Shown piece by piece: positions 33,005 to 44,700 of a DNA stretch of 64,000 nucleotides. The first letter of the stretch is position 1. Every line of letters begins with the position of its first letter. Made by a program: the position numbers and the translations under genes. Origin of the DNA: Pseudomonadota bacterium (lineage in GTDB: Bacteria; Pseudomonadota; Gammaproteobacteria; Steroidobacterales; JBCBZW01); assembly GCA_039193195.1 (NCBI GenBank), contig JBCCWS010000002.1, positions 1 to 64,000 on the forward strand, written 5' to 3'. The notes below the pieces were generated by a model. That model made no database searches, had not been told where the DNA came from, and saw nothing but the letters and a program-made list of their open reading frames with translations.

Positions 33005-36000
33005 CTAGCGCGCGAAGGAACGGCCGCGGCCCGTGCCGCGCGGTCGCGAACCGCGGCGACTGCCGCCGCGCCCACTGCCCGGCGCAGTGAGGCCACGCTC
33101 CGGCAGGAAGCCCTTGTGATCGCGCACGAAACCGTGCTCGAGCACCGTGTCCGCCAGCACCGACTCGTGCGCCGGTGTCGCGTCGATCTGCTCGACATGA
33201 AAGGCCTTGCCCTTGGTTACGGGGATGCGGTGGAGCGCTTGTAGGGCGAGCTCGAGCTCACCGCGATCGCTACCTAAGGTGTCGGTGAACGTCGCCAGCT
33301 GGCGGCCGCCCACGCCCACCCAGAGCACCGGACGCCCGTCGACCAGCACCACCCAGGTGCCCGCCGCGCGACGCGGGCGCAGGGCCTCGCCAGCGCTGGT
33401 CTCGGGCCAGGCCAGGAGCGCGCCCCAGACGTTCGCAGGATCCTGGCTGGCGAGGAGCAGGACGTCGTCCTCGTCGTAGCGATCGGGCTGCTCATCGTCG
33501 TAGCGGGCCCCCTCGTCGCCCTGGCGGGCGGCGCGCAGGCGATCGACGGCGCCAGGCTCTGCGAACTGCGCGCCCGACAGGCCTTCGACGAAGTAGCCAC
33601 GGCGCACGCGGCCCGCATCCTCCATCCCCTGCAGCACGCGGTAGAGGGGACTGAAGCCACCGCTAAGGCCTTCGCTCTGCACCGCCTCGCGGCTGACGAT
33701 GCCGTAGCGATCGAGGAGCATGCGGGCGCGATTAACCGCGCGCTCCGTGTCGTTGAGCGACGGGTCCACGAGGCCGCTGACCAGGGACCAGCGACCACCC
33801 GCCAAGGCTTCGTGAGCACCGCGACGGCTGCGACGGGGCGTACGCCGGCCGATGCCGCGCAGGGGGGCGAAGGTGTCGTTGGTGACGAGGCCCGCCCACA
33901 CGAGATCCCACAGGGCCGCCTTGAAGTCCTCCATCGCGAGGCCCGGCTTCGCCTCGCGCGCGGCATCTGTGAGTTCGGAGAGGAAGGAGGCGCCGCGATT
34001 CGTCAGGTGCTTGAGGAGCGCGTCGTGCACCTCATCGGTGGTCTCCATGGGCACCGGCGTCTCCAGGAGTCGGCGCGCGTTGGCGCGGCGATAGAGGGCG
34101 ATGCGGCCGTCGGAACCGCCGAGGGGCGCACAGCCGATCCAAATCACTTCGCCGCTCGCGCACAGCATGTCCAGCAGCTGAGGATCGAAGTCCGGCACGC
34201 GCGCCGGCAGGAGCACCTGCGACAGGAGGGACCACGGCAGCGCCATCCCCTCCAGCTGACCGATCACTTCCAGTAGGCGCGCGGCACCGCGGCCCTCTCC
34301 ACCTGCACCCACACCGTGCCAGCGGGGGAGGAAACGCCCGAGAGCCGCACCGTCCACAGCGGCGACCTCGTTGCGCAGGCGTGCCAGCGTGCGCCGCTTC
34401 AGGCGCCGTAGCACCTCGTTGTCGCACCACTCGCGCTCCGCACCGCCCGGCCGCAGCTCGCCGTTGACCAGGACCCCGCCGCTGGTCAGCCCGCGCAGGA
34501 CGGCGTCTAGCTGCGCCGGGCGCAGGTGGAATCGTGCCGCGACTTCGCGCGTGGTGAAGGGCCCGTGGGTGCGCGCGTAGCGGCGGATCAGCTGATCCAG
34601 CGGCGCCTCCTGGGCGGCGATGAACCGCTCGGGCAGACCCGGCGGTGGCATGCAACCAAGGGCGTCACGGTAGGCGCCCGCGTCCTCCGCGGCGATCCAG
34701 TAGCGCTCGCCGCCGAGCGTGACGTTCACGGCGCGACGCGAGTTCTCTAGGGCGACGAGCCAGGTGCCCACTTGGTCCGGCGTCTGTGTGCGGGCGCGCA
34801 GCTCGTCCTCGTCCAGGTGGCCGAGGCGGCGGAGAAGATCATGCACCTCGTTCTCATCTCGCGCCTGGCGCTCGGGCGTGAGGGCTTGCAGCTCTTGCTC
34901 CACGTCTGCCAGGACGGCCGGGTCGAGGAGCTCACGCAGCTCCGCCTGACCGAGCAATTCCGATAGGAGGTTAAGATCGAGGGTGAGCGCCTGGGCCTTG
35001 CGCTCGGCCAGGGGGGCGTCCTGCTCGTACAGGTAGGCCGCCACGTAGGCGAAGACGAGGGAACGGGCGAAGGGCGACGCAGAGCGCGTCTCCACATCGT
35101 CCACCCTCACCTCACGGGCGCGGATCTGGCGTAGGAGATCTTTCAAACCCGGCAGATCGAACACCTCCGTCATCGCTTGACGGTAGGTCTCGAGCACCAT
35201 CGGGAAACTCGGGTAACGCAGGGCGACGGCCAGCAGCTCGCGCGACTTCAGGCGCTGGGCCCACAGGGGGTTGCGCGACTTCGGGTTGCGCCTGGCCAGG
35301 AGCAGGGAGCGCACGGCGTTCTCCCGGAAGAGCGAGGCGAACATGCTGGTGCCCGACAGCACCTGGGTGACCAGCTCGTCCAGCTCCTCGGGCTCCGGGA
35401 TCAGGGCGTCGGTGTCGGGCAGTTCCTCGGCATCGGCCAGGCGCAGGACCAAGCCATCGTCCGTGTACATGATCTGCACGTCGAAGCCCGCGTGTTCGCC
35501 GAAGCGCTGTTGCAGGGCCATGGCCCAGGGGGCGTGCAGGCGCGAGCCGAAGGGGGTGAGGATGCAGACGCGCCAGTCGCCCAGCTCGTCGCGGAAGCGC
35601 TCGATGGTGATGCGCTTGTCCGTGGGTAAGGTGCCCGTGTGCTCGCGCTGCTCCGTGACGTAGTCAACGATGTTGTCAGCCGCGTAGTCGTCGAGGGGCA
35701 CCTGCTCCATGACCCACGCGCGGGCGCGGTCGCGGGAGCGCTCGCCGATCTGACGGGTGAAGGCACCGAGGGCGCGGCCGAGTTCCACCGGGCGGCCCGG
35801 GCCGTCGCCGCGCCAGAACGGGAGGCGGCCCGGTTCGCCTGGCGCGGGGGCGACGAGCACGCGGTCACGGTTGATGCCCTCCACGCGCCAGCTGCTCGCG
35901 CCGAGGAGGATGACGTCGCCCGGGCGGGTCTCGAAGACCATCTCCTCGTCGAGTTCGCCGACGCGGGGGCCACCTTCGCCGAGGAAGACGCCGTAGTAGC

Positions 36001-37591
36001 CGCGGTCCGGGATGGTGCCCGCGTTCATGCGCGAGACCATGGGCGTGCCGCGGCGGGCGGTAAGTTCGTCGGTGCTGCGATCCCAGCTCAGGCGGGCGCG
36101 CAGGTCGGCGAACTCGGACGATGGGTAGGTGCCCGACAGCATCTCCAACACGGCGTTGAGGGCGTCGTCGGAAAGCTCGCGGTAGCCCCAGGCGCGGCGG
36201 ATGATGCGCTTGAGGCCCTCTGTCGAGCGTGGCGCGTCCACGCACATGGCGATGATCTGCTGGGCCAGCACGTCGAGGGCGTTGCTGGGCACGCTGATCG
36301 CCTCGATGCTGCCCGTGAGCATGCGCGAGGAGATCACGGCGCACTCGAGGAGGTCGCCGCGGAACTTCGGGTAAATGTAGCCGAGGCTCTCGCCGCCCAC
36401 CTGGTGGCTGGCGCGGCCGACGCGTTGCAGGCCGCGAGAGACCGCGCCTGGGGATTCGACGAGCAGGACTTGGTCGACCGCGCCCATGTCGATGCCGAGC
36501 TCTAGCGATGACGTGGCGACGATGGCCGGCAGGGCGCCGCTCTTCAGTCCTTCTTCGATCTCCGCGCGCTTCTCGTGGGAGACGCTGCCGTGGTGGGCGC
36601 GGACGAGTTCTTCCTCGGCGATGTCGTTGAGGCGTTGGCAGAGGCGTTCGCAGAGGCCGCGACTGTTAACGAAAACGATCGTCGAGCGCGCTTCGCGGAT
36701 GCGGCGAATGAGCTCCGGGTACATCGCGGGCCAGATGCCGCGCTCCGTTTGCGGGGTGGCGACCTCGCGGGCGTAGAGTTCGCCGAGGATGGAGCCGCCT
36801 TCGTCTTCGGCCGGTTCGTGGCGTTCGTCCGCGTGTTGCATGTCTGGGACGGGGACGGAGACCTGGAGCTTGAGGCGTGGGGGTGCGGCGGCATCGACGA
36901 TTTCGACTTCGCGATCGCCGCCTAGGTAGGCGGCTACCTGGTCGAGGGGGCGGACGGTGGCGGAGAGGCCGATGCGTTGGGGGTCGCGGTCGCATAGGGC
37001 GCTGAGGCGTTCTAGGGACAGCGCTAGGTGGGCGCCTCGCTTGTTGGGGGCTAGGGCGTGGACCTCGTCGATGATGACGGTCTCTACGCTGGCTAGGGTG
37101 GCGCGGGCCTTGGAGCCTAGGAGGAGGAAGAGGGACTCTGGCGTGGTGACCAGGATCTCGGCTGGGTCGCGTTGTTGGCGTTGGCGGTCGCGTTGGGGGG
37201 TGTCGCCGGTGCGGATGTCTACGCGCGGGGTGTGGTAGGGGTGATCAAGGCGATCTGCCGTTCGGGCAATGCCGGCGAGGGGGGCGCGGAGGTTGCGTTC
37301 GATGTCGTAGACGAGGGCTTTGAGGGGGGAGATGTAGAGCAGGCGGACGCCGGATTCGGCGTCCTCGTCGACCCGAGCGGGGGAATTCGCCGCCAGGCGA
37401 TCGATTGCCCAGAGGAATGCGGCCAGCGTCTTGCCGCTTCCCGTGGGGGCGACCAGTAGTGCACTCGCTCCGCGCGCAATGACGGGCCAGCCGCGAGCCT
37501 GAACGTTGGTGGCGTGCGGGAACTGTTCTTCGAACCACGCGCGGGTGGGACTCGCGAATTGCTCTAGCGGGGATGGTAGCGCCTTACTCAT
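33005..37591 (-). CDS. lhr: ATP-dependent helicase Lhr, full length
   Basis: A 1,528-residue superfamily 2 helicase, close to the 1,538 residues of E. coli Lhr. Helicase motifs are clear: VAPTGSGKTLAAFLWAIDRL (Walker A), VIIDEVHALAPNKRG (DEVH), GLSATVRP (motif III), IVFVNSRGLCERL, VATSSLELGIDMG and QRVGRASHQ (motif VI). The winged-helix and Lhr-core region follows, then the extended C-terminal domain with a second winged-helix-like repeat region. The final tail (GRGGSRRGSRPRGTGRGRSF) is Arg/Gly-rich. Lhr translocates on DNA 3'-5' and separates DNA-RNA hybrids, acting in repair. It is followed by a Fpg/Nei glycosylase. Confidence 0.95.
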   Translation of the reverse strand: MSKALPSPLEQFASPTRAWFEEQFPHATNVQARGWPVIARGASALLVAPTGSGKTLAAFLWAIDRLAANSPARVDEDAESGVRLLYISPLKALVYDIERNLRAPLAGIARTADRLDHPYHTPRVDIRTGDTPQRDRQRQQRDPAEILVTTPESLFLLLGSKARATLASVETVIIDEVHALAPNKRGAHLALSLERLSALCDRDPQRIGLSATVRPLDQVAAYLGGDREVEIVDAAAPPRLKLQVSVPVPDMQHADERHEPAEDEGGSILGELYAREVATPQTERGIWPAMYPELIRRIREARSTIVFVNSRGLCERLCQRLNDIAEEELVRAHHGSVSHEKRAEIEEGLKSGALPAIVATSSLELGIDMGAVDQVLLVESPGAVSRGLQRVGRASHQVGGESLGYIYPKFRGDLLECAVISSRMLTGSIEAISVPSNALDVLAQQIIAMCVDAPRSTEGLKRIIRRAWGYRELSDDALNAVLEMLSGTYPSSEFADLRARLSWDRSTDELTARRGTPMVSRMNAGTIPDRGYYGVFLGEGGPRVGELDEEMVFETRPGDVILLGASSWRVEGINRDRVLVAPAPGEPGRLPFWRGDGPGRPVELGRALGAFTRQIGERSRDRARAWVMEQVPLDDYAADNIVDYVTEQREHTGTLPTDKRITIERFRDELGDWRVCILTPFGSRLHAPWAMALQQRFGEHAGFDVQIMYTDDGLVLRLADAEELPDTDALIPEPEELDELVTQVLSGTSMFASLFRENAVRSLLLARRNPKSRNPLWAQRLKSRELLAVALRYPSFPMVLETYRQAMTEVFDLPGLKDLLRQIRAREVRVDDVETRSASPFARSLVFAYVAAYLYEQDAPLAERKAQALTLDLNLLSELLGQAELRELLDPAVLADVEQELQALTPERQARDENEVHDLLRRLGHLDEDELRARTQTPDQVGTWLVALENSRRAVNVTLGGERYWIAAEDAGAYRDALGCMPPPGLPERFIAAQEAPLDQLIRRYARTHGPFTTREVAARFHLRPAQLDAVLRGLTSGGVLVNGELRPGGAEREWCDNEVLRRLKRRTLARLRNEVAAVDGAALGRFLPRWHGVGAGGEGRGAARLLEVIGQLEGMALPWSLLSQVLLPARVPDFDPQLLDMLCASGEVIWIGCAPLGGSDGRIALYRRANARRLLETPVPMETTDEVHDALLKHLTNRGASFLSELTDAAREAKPGLAMEDFKAALWDLVWAGLVTNDTFAPLRGIGRRTPRRSRRGAHEALAGGRWSLVSGLVDPSLNDTERAVNRARMLLDRYGIVSREAVQSEGLSGGFSPLYRVLQGMEDAGRVRRGYFVEGLSGAQFAEPGAVDRLRAARQGDEGARYDDEQPDRYDEDDVLLLASQDPANVWGALLAWPETSAGEALRPRRAAGTWVVLVDGRPVLWVGVGGRQLATFTDTLGSDRGELELALQALHRIPVTKGKAFHVEQIDATPAHESVLADTVLEHGFVRDHKGFLPERGLTAPGSGRGGSRRGSRPRGTGRGRSFAR

Positions 37592-38063
37592 GGGATATCA
37601 GTTTAGCGCGCGGCAAGAGCAGTCTTTAACGCCAGTTGTGCCGTAAATTCGATGTCTAGGCGCGGCTTCGCGGTGTAGCGGCAGGTGACCTACGGCGAAA
37701 AAAAGCCTCGACCGTATGACTCCGTATCAAGTCGCGCCGGATCGATGACTCGCTGCCGTGCGCAGCTGAACAAGGAGGTGCTCTCGGCAGCATTGACCCG
37801 GAGGGCGACCGAAATCGCCGGCCGCCTACTCCATTGTGACGAGCACAACCTTGATGTGCCCCTTGGGCCGGCACCCAGAACCCAGCACGCCGTTAGGAGT
37901 CTGCTTATCTCTACAACGGCTCAAAATGCAACACCGGATGGACGACTCACGACCAAGCATTCGGAACCAGCAGCCAGCGATCCGGAGAAACTGCGGAAAG
38001 TACCCGATCTCCGGACACTACAAAACGGTACTAGCCACGGATAAAAGCCAACGGCACCAATAT
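37592..38063. other. Intergenic region without a recognised gene
   Basis: The upstream region of lhr. Several short frames occur, but none has family features or a convincing start. No tRNA, repeat or terminator was recognised. Confidence 0.5.
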
Positions 38064-38609
38064 CTACCTGTCACCCTGGCGCTTCCGTATCCCAGCGGAT
38101 ACCGGGTCCAAGACCGAAGACGGCGTTTGACAGAAGGGCATCCGCCTAGACGACTCAGCAACTACTTGTTTGCCTATTACCTCTCGAGCGGCCTCTATGT
38201 CTGCCGTCGCCCAGACAACGCGACTGCGACCGTCGCTACACACGTCTATCACCGCGTCTACGTTTGCTGCGTCCAGTAGCTTCAGCACCGATCGTGCCTC
38301 GATCAGTCCGGAAACGACTCGGAATCGTCGAGTGTCAGACGCTAGATCTCGATCAACAGTCGCGATAATCCGCAAGATGCGCGCCTCATCTTCCTTCCGG
38401 TAGCGCACCGTCTGCCCTTCGATCCCGTACGGGACCTGGAGATCCACCAGAGCTGCCTCCAGTTGCTCCAGCATAAGATAATCCGGAAGCTTCAGATTTC
38501 CCGGTAGCACAGCTGAATCGCTTGATGAGGCAGGCAGAGGAAGAAGAATTGCCATAGCGATCACGGTCACACCAACGAACAGGTATCGACGAACCAGTGC
38601 ACGCTTCAT
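38064..38609 (-). CDS. Exported protein downstream of the RHS gene, candidate immunity protein
   Basis: A 181-residue precursor from ATG 38609 (MKRALVRRYLFVGVTVIAMAILLPLPASSS) with a clear signal peptide. The mature part holds LEQLEAALVDLQVPYGIEGQTVRYRKEDEARILRIIATVDRD, RVVSGLIEARSVLKLLDAANVDAVIDVCSDGRSRVVWATADIEAAREVIGK. I recognise no defined family; the two beta-alpha units are protein-like and not shadow sequence. It follows the giant RHS gene by about 135 bases on the same strand. Because both gene products are exported, it could neutralise the C-terminal domain of that protein in the periplasm. This is only positional inference. Confidence 0.6.
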   Translation of the reverse strand: MKRALVRRYLFVGVTVIAMAILLPLPASSSDSAVLPGNLKLPDYLMLEQLEAALVDLQVPYGIEGQTVRYRKEDEARILRIIATVDRDLASDTRRFRVVSGLIEARSVLKLLDAANVDAVIDVCSDGRSRVVWATADIEAAREVIGKQVVAESSRRMPFCQTPSSVLDPVSAGIRKRQGDR

Positions 38610-38744
38610 CAGACTTTCACTTTCTGTTGTGAAGCGCGAGCGAGTACCGCCACTAGCATTCGATAGCCCATGAATCGGCATGTCATCACCTCCGCGCTGC
38701 AGTTGCGCTCGACAACCTCAGGAAATACCTAACGAACGCTACCG

Positions 38745-41700
38745 CTAGTAGCGCGGCAGATCACTCTCGGGATCATGGAACATCTCGCCCGGAACAGTCT
38801 TAGCTGGCACGTGACTTACGCCGAAATCGCGCCAACGACCAGGATCATTAGCTGTAATGTGATCGGTGGTGAAGGGGGTATGCCTTTCACCGTCAGTCAT
38901 CATTAGCTCCAGACCTGCGCCTACCTCCTTGAACTGATTCAAGCGGCGCGCGTCCGACAAAACTATCTGAGTATGCCCATCCTCGAAACGGTAGAAAACC
39001 TGCGTGTACTCGACGTTTTGGTACAGCGCATAAACACGGTTCTTTTCAAGGGCGGTCCACGCGATAATTCCTACGGCTTTTTTGTCAGGCAAGGGCGGCG
39101 GGTTGCAGCGACGTATCATGTCGCACGCCGCATTTGCCGTCGATTCAGCATGATCTAAGAGATCACCGATCTTGTCCACGTTAGCCGCTACGGTCAACTC
39201 TTGCGTACCTATCAGTTCCCACTGCTGAACTCGTCCCTTTAGCTTTGTGATCTCGACCTGAGCACGATGCTTGAGATGATTGAACAACTGCCCGAACGCC
39301 CCGGACCGCGCCCCACTTGCGAATTTCCCTCCGCTCAGCGCGCTTGCAGTGCCACTAATTACTGAAGCAATGGTTACTTCCCTGGCAATCTCTCCGATCC
39401 CTCGAGAAGCAGCTTGCGCCAGTCCCCCACCCGTCAGAGCACTTGTAGTTGCTCCTGCAACAGACCCGATGAGTCCATCTAGGAAGCGGCCACCCCTAGC
39501 CGCGCTGAGTAGTCCGCCGGCTAGCCCATGGGACAGTACTTTCGCTGCCTTCACCCCCACGCGCACTGAAGCCCCAACAATCTCCTCGAATCCAGATCCG
39601 ATCCCCGCGAATATACCGGCCGAGGCTGCTGAGAACGCTCCACCGAGAAGTGCCTGCGCGAATGACTGCCCCGCCACTAGCCCGTCTACTACTGACGCAA
39701 GCGCTGAGTACGCGATTGACAAGCCCAAGCCCACGCCAGTCGCTGCTGACACGATCCCGGCAATTATTCCGAAAATCTTGTAACCGCTGGGGTCAGAGTA
39801 GCTCAGCGGATTGTTGCCAACGTATGAGTACCTGTTGAACCCCTGCGTGCTCTCCGGAAATTGAACGAATAGATCCGCGGACAAGAATCTTCCAATCTCG
39901 GGGTCGTAGATGCGGCCGTTCATATGCACAAGACCTAGATGATCAAGGTGCTCATGGCCGGTAAAACCCCGATGGAAGCTAGCGGTCAGATAACTGCCCG
40001 GTGACGGCACCGCTCCCCAGTTCGCCGCAGGACGACGCTTACCCCACGGATCGAACGCGAAGCGATCAACCACCACTCCGCTCTCATCCGTCATCACATC
40101 CACAGAGTTCAGGTGATCGCGATGTAGATATCGAGTCTGCTCATTCCCGTTACCCCACCAAGTCACCGTACTAATGACGCGACCACCAGCACGAACGAAC
40201 ATCCGGTGCTCTTCAACGGTGCCACCATCATCGATCCGCTCGTATAGCGAGTCCACGTAGGTGATCGTGCTGTCGTTTGCACCATCAACTGCACGATGCG
40301 TTATCCGCATCCGGTCCGCATTGTAGGTAAACAGGCTGTAGGAACCGCTCGGCGCATCTATGCGCTCAGGCTTGTTGAAGCTAGTCCATGTAATCGACGC
40401 CCCCTGGCGACTCTCTATGTTGCCATTCGCGTCATAGAAATATTGGCGTAGCCCATCGGTTGCCGAAACGTCGGTGACCGCGTGAGGGCGACTCGACTGG
40501 TAGAGATAATTCGAGTAGCCCGTCCCTTTAGACTTGATGTTCCCAATCAAGTCGTAGGTGTAGTCTATATCGACCGTTACGTTATCCGTGTACGTACTAC
40601 GACGAAGCCGGTAGAGGCTGTCGTACGCGAAGCTCTCGCTTTGGCCTGTGTTGGCGTCCGCCCGGCCTAGCAGATTGTTTGCGGAGTCCCATGTATACGT
40701 CAGCTCCTGAACCGCGCCGCCACCGGTAGTAATCGCCTTGAGAACTCGTGTGCTGCGATCAAAAGCACGTACTTCCTGGAGACCGTTGCCGAGCCGTACT
40801 TGGCTAAAACTACCCACCACGTCGACACCCTCTACTTCCCAGTAGACTTTGCCGGTGTCGGCATCAATGGTGCGGTCATTGAAACCGTTAGCATTGTAGT
40901 CTTGACGAACACGCAGTCGCCGCACACCCTCCGCGCCAAGATTGACGTTCGGATAGGACGTCGTGTGCAGACGCAGATAGCTATCGTAGGAAGTTTCGAC
41001 CTCGTACCAAGAGCCGTCGATCTTGTGACGCTTCAAAGCGAGCATCGAGTGGGTATCGTAGCTGTACGCTACCTCTGGGTCCGTCGCTGCTGGGTTTCCA
41101 ACGGAGTTGTACGGACCCACTACCCTCGCAATCAAACCCGTACCGTTGGAAGCAGAGTCATATTCCCAGCGGGTGGTGTCGGTGCCTCCCCCGGTTCGCG
41201 GCTCCACACGCTCCACCATACGACCAAGATCGTCGAACGCCTGGGTGGTAATCTGCCCTTTCGCATCCGTTTGCTGGACCAACTCGCCGAGCGCGTTGTG
41301 GACGTAGAACCACTCGCCCATGTCCGGATCATCCATACTCACCTTGTGGCCGAGTTTGTTGATCACGACATGACTCTCATGTCCTTCCGCATCCTGAACC
41401 CAGGTCATGTTGCCCTGAGCATCGTAGCCGTAGCGAGTGCGGGTCGTTTGGGGTGCCTCGGCTTCGAAGGCCACCTGCTCGGACAGCTCGATGAGACGGT
41501 CCGCAATGTCAACGGCCCTGAAAACCGTGCGGCCGTTCGGATCGATACTCACCGTAGTGAAGGCGTCTTGAAAGGTCGTCTGAGTACGGCGCCAGTTCGC
41601 GGAACCGAGCGGGTGAACACCGTAGGCGATATCCGTTAGGCGACCATCCCCAGGCTGGGCGGAACACGATTGATCAACATCCGGCGACCGGTTCTCTATC

Positions 41701-44700
41701 ACCCTGTCAAGAGCATCGTACAAGTGCCAAGTCCAGCAGATTTCACCGCCAAACAAGAACAGATCAGACTCCAAGAAAGGCCTGCCAAGAGGATCAAAGC
41801 GCGTAGCTTCGTAGCGGTATTCCCCGTCCCAACCAATGATGCGCGTGAGAACCTCGCGGCCAAGTCGGTCAAACTGCGCCAAGCTCTCTGCACCAGTGGA
41901 GAACTGCTCGCGGACGGTGTAGACACCCTCGAGGAGACAGTCGGTCCATCCACCACACCATTCACGGATCCATTCACTTGCCACCGACGAGGCCGGATCG
42001 AACTCGCGTGTCTTGCGGCCAAACCCATCGTACTGCGTTACTAATTGATTTCCGTTAACGTCCGTTAAAGACGTCTGCACACCGTACTTGTGGTCCCAAG
42101 CCTCGATACTCGTATGTTCGAGACCATTGTTGTCTAGCCCCGACAGGGTCGGATCTTCCAACTTGGACGTCCGGGTTTCGATGAAACGTCCATCTGCCGT
42201 GTACGTAGTGGCAGTGACACGCGAGTAGAACCGCTGAAGCGCAGGAACCGCGCTACCACCGTCTGCGACAGTGGTCTGACGCACGTTACCCCAATCATCG
42301 TAGTCGTAAGTGGTGACAGTCTTCAGCGCCGCACTCTGTGGCTCAACCGTCTCGGTCTTGAGCACGCAGGCCTGCGGGTCGTAGGTAAAGCTACTTTCGC
42401 GGGTGACTAGTGTGGCACCAGTGTTGGAGGTGGTGTCCGCTGGTTGCTCATGCGTCACCGTAGCGCTGGTCAGCCGCCCGAGGCACCAGTTAGCCGCATC
42501 ATCCGAATACGCGTTGACAGTCGTCACTGTGTGCTCGTCGCCGTTACCGTCGACCCCATCGTCCACCGTAACAGCTACACGACTGGAGTTTCCTCGCCCA
42601 ACATAGTCGAAGTCCGTCACGGTACGGCGGAAGGGCGCTGCCCCGGGCGCAATACCACCGTTGATGTAGGCCCACTGCTCCTGCGTGGACGTATCTACGA
42701 ACGCGAAGGTGGCAACGCCATCTACTTGATCTTGACCGAACACATTCACCACCTTGACTAAGGTCGGCGGCGAGTTCTGGCCGTTTAGCGGTTGCGCACC
42801 GTCGAAGCCAGGCGGTCGAATCGTGTCGCAATCAACGGGCGACGTCTCGCAGATCTGATCGTAGATCTCGTTGAGGTCCGGCGACGGGCTCGGGTCAACC
42901 AAACGGCTGTCGTAGTCAGCTGCGTTGGCTACTCGCTCCTCCGTCGCCTTCGTCATGCCCGTGAAGGGGAAGGCTTGCGCGTACGTGGTGACGGTTTCCT
43001 TGCCCGTATTGTCGTTCCACGTCTTTATCTCGCTGAAGCCGAGCATGCCGCGACCCTGGGCGTGCACTTTGGCGCCTCGGTACTCGTACATCGTGTACAC
43101 GACATCCGGGTTCGCGGCGTCACCCAGGCCATTGTCGGCGGAGAACTTCGCTACCACCGGAACCGGTGCCATCAGATTCTGATAGGGAAACGCGACCGAA
43201 CTACCGCTCGGCATCGGCGTGTGGCCCTTGTACACAGTGGAGTCAGTTAGGTAGCTGTATGCGATCTGTGTCCGCGACTCAAAGCCATCCTTCACTTCAG
43301 TGAGCAGACCCGGACGCGGGCCGGCCATGTGGCGGAATCGCCAGTTTCCACTCTTTGGGTAGTAGAGGTCGGTTAGGCCATCACCGCTGGTATCCACCAA
43401 CATGGCGGAAGCCAGGGTACTGGCAGACGCGATGATGACGGAGTCTGAGATACGCGTCTCGTAACTGACGCCGTCCGAACGCAGCACGTACCAACGACCG
43501 TCATAGTGGATCATGATGTCGGTCCGACCATCGTGGTCGTAATCGAGGAGCTTCGCGTCCTCGAACCGGTCCTTGGTGAGCGAGACGTTGACGGTGAACG
43601 GATCTTCGGGATCGATCCAATCAGCTTCATCGAAGCACTGGGCGTCGATCTGGCATTCGCCTTCCTCGAACCAGTTCCAGTCGACGTTGTCCGTCTGTCC
43701 CGTGAGCTGTACGGTGGCCGGCAGCACTTGCTCGATGAAGTCGACACCCGTACTGGTCCAGACGCGCCACCGATTGGCCACGACGCCCATAAAGTCACCT
43801 AGCCCATCGCCGTTGACGTCGATCACTCTTGCGTGCTCGATGTCTGGGAAGTCGACGTTAGGCGTGGAGTAGTACTCCAGGTCGAAGTCGCCATCGGTTT
43901 CGCCGAAGATACGCAGCTGGCGGTGACAGGTTTGGCCGTTCTGCGGGCCAGGAACGCGACCACCGATCGACCCCTCTTGGCGGGCACCAGGACCGTGCTG
44001 CTGAATGTCACCGGGATCGCCACCGCCGCCGCCACCGCCTCCGCCACCCGGGGCGCCAGGACAGTTGTTGATGAACGACATCACCTCCGCGCGGCCATCA
44101 CCGTCCCAATCGAGTACGCGCAGCTTTTGTCCATCGATGGTTTGGATGGTGAAGTCGGCTGTCGCAATATCCGCGATCGATTCAAATCCGGCGCCTTGCA
44201 GGTTCCGGTACACCTCGACGACGCCCAAGCCTTCGTTGGCGTAGATCAGATCCTGTAGACCATCGCTGTTGACGTCCACAGCAACGGTCTTCTCGCTGTC
44301 CTGACTCAACATTGAGCAGATCATGCCGCTCTGGCGGATCGAAGCACTCAGACCGCCCGTGCTGCCGTAGGCCACCTCACACTCGGCGCTGTTACCGCTC
44401 GACTGGAGAATGTCTGTAACGCCATCGCCGTCGAAGTCCATGGTGAGTGCGTAGCGAGCCCGTTTGACGACCGGGCCTTGGCCGGGGGCGTCAGCGCTAA
44501 GGCCGGACGTCTTCACCTTCCAGCGTCCACCGCTGGTGTAGAGGAAATCGATCCTACCGTCGGCATTGACGTCGGCCAAACGGAGGTTCGTTAGCGACGT
44601 GCTGCCGATGCCTGTGTCTTGCTCTAGGGTGAAGCCTCGCGCGTTCTCCTCCCAACGGAAGCGGGTGGGGGGCTTGCAGAAGTTTGCTACGGTCTTGGAA

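Noticed and set aside
35639..36505. Long plus-strand frames opposite lhr
   Set aside because: Antisense shadows of a well-supported 1,528-residue helicase gene.
40800..41639. A 279-codon frame opposite the RHS gene
   Set aside because: It is a shadow of repeated YD-type coding sequence, with no independent features.
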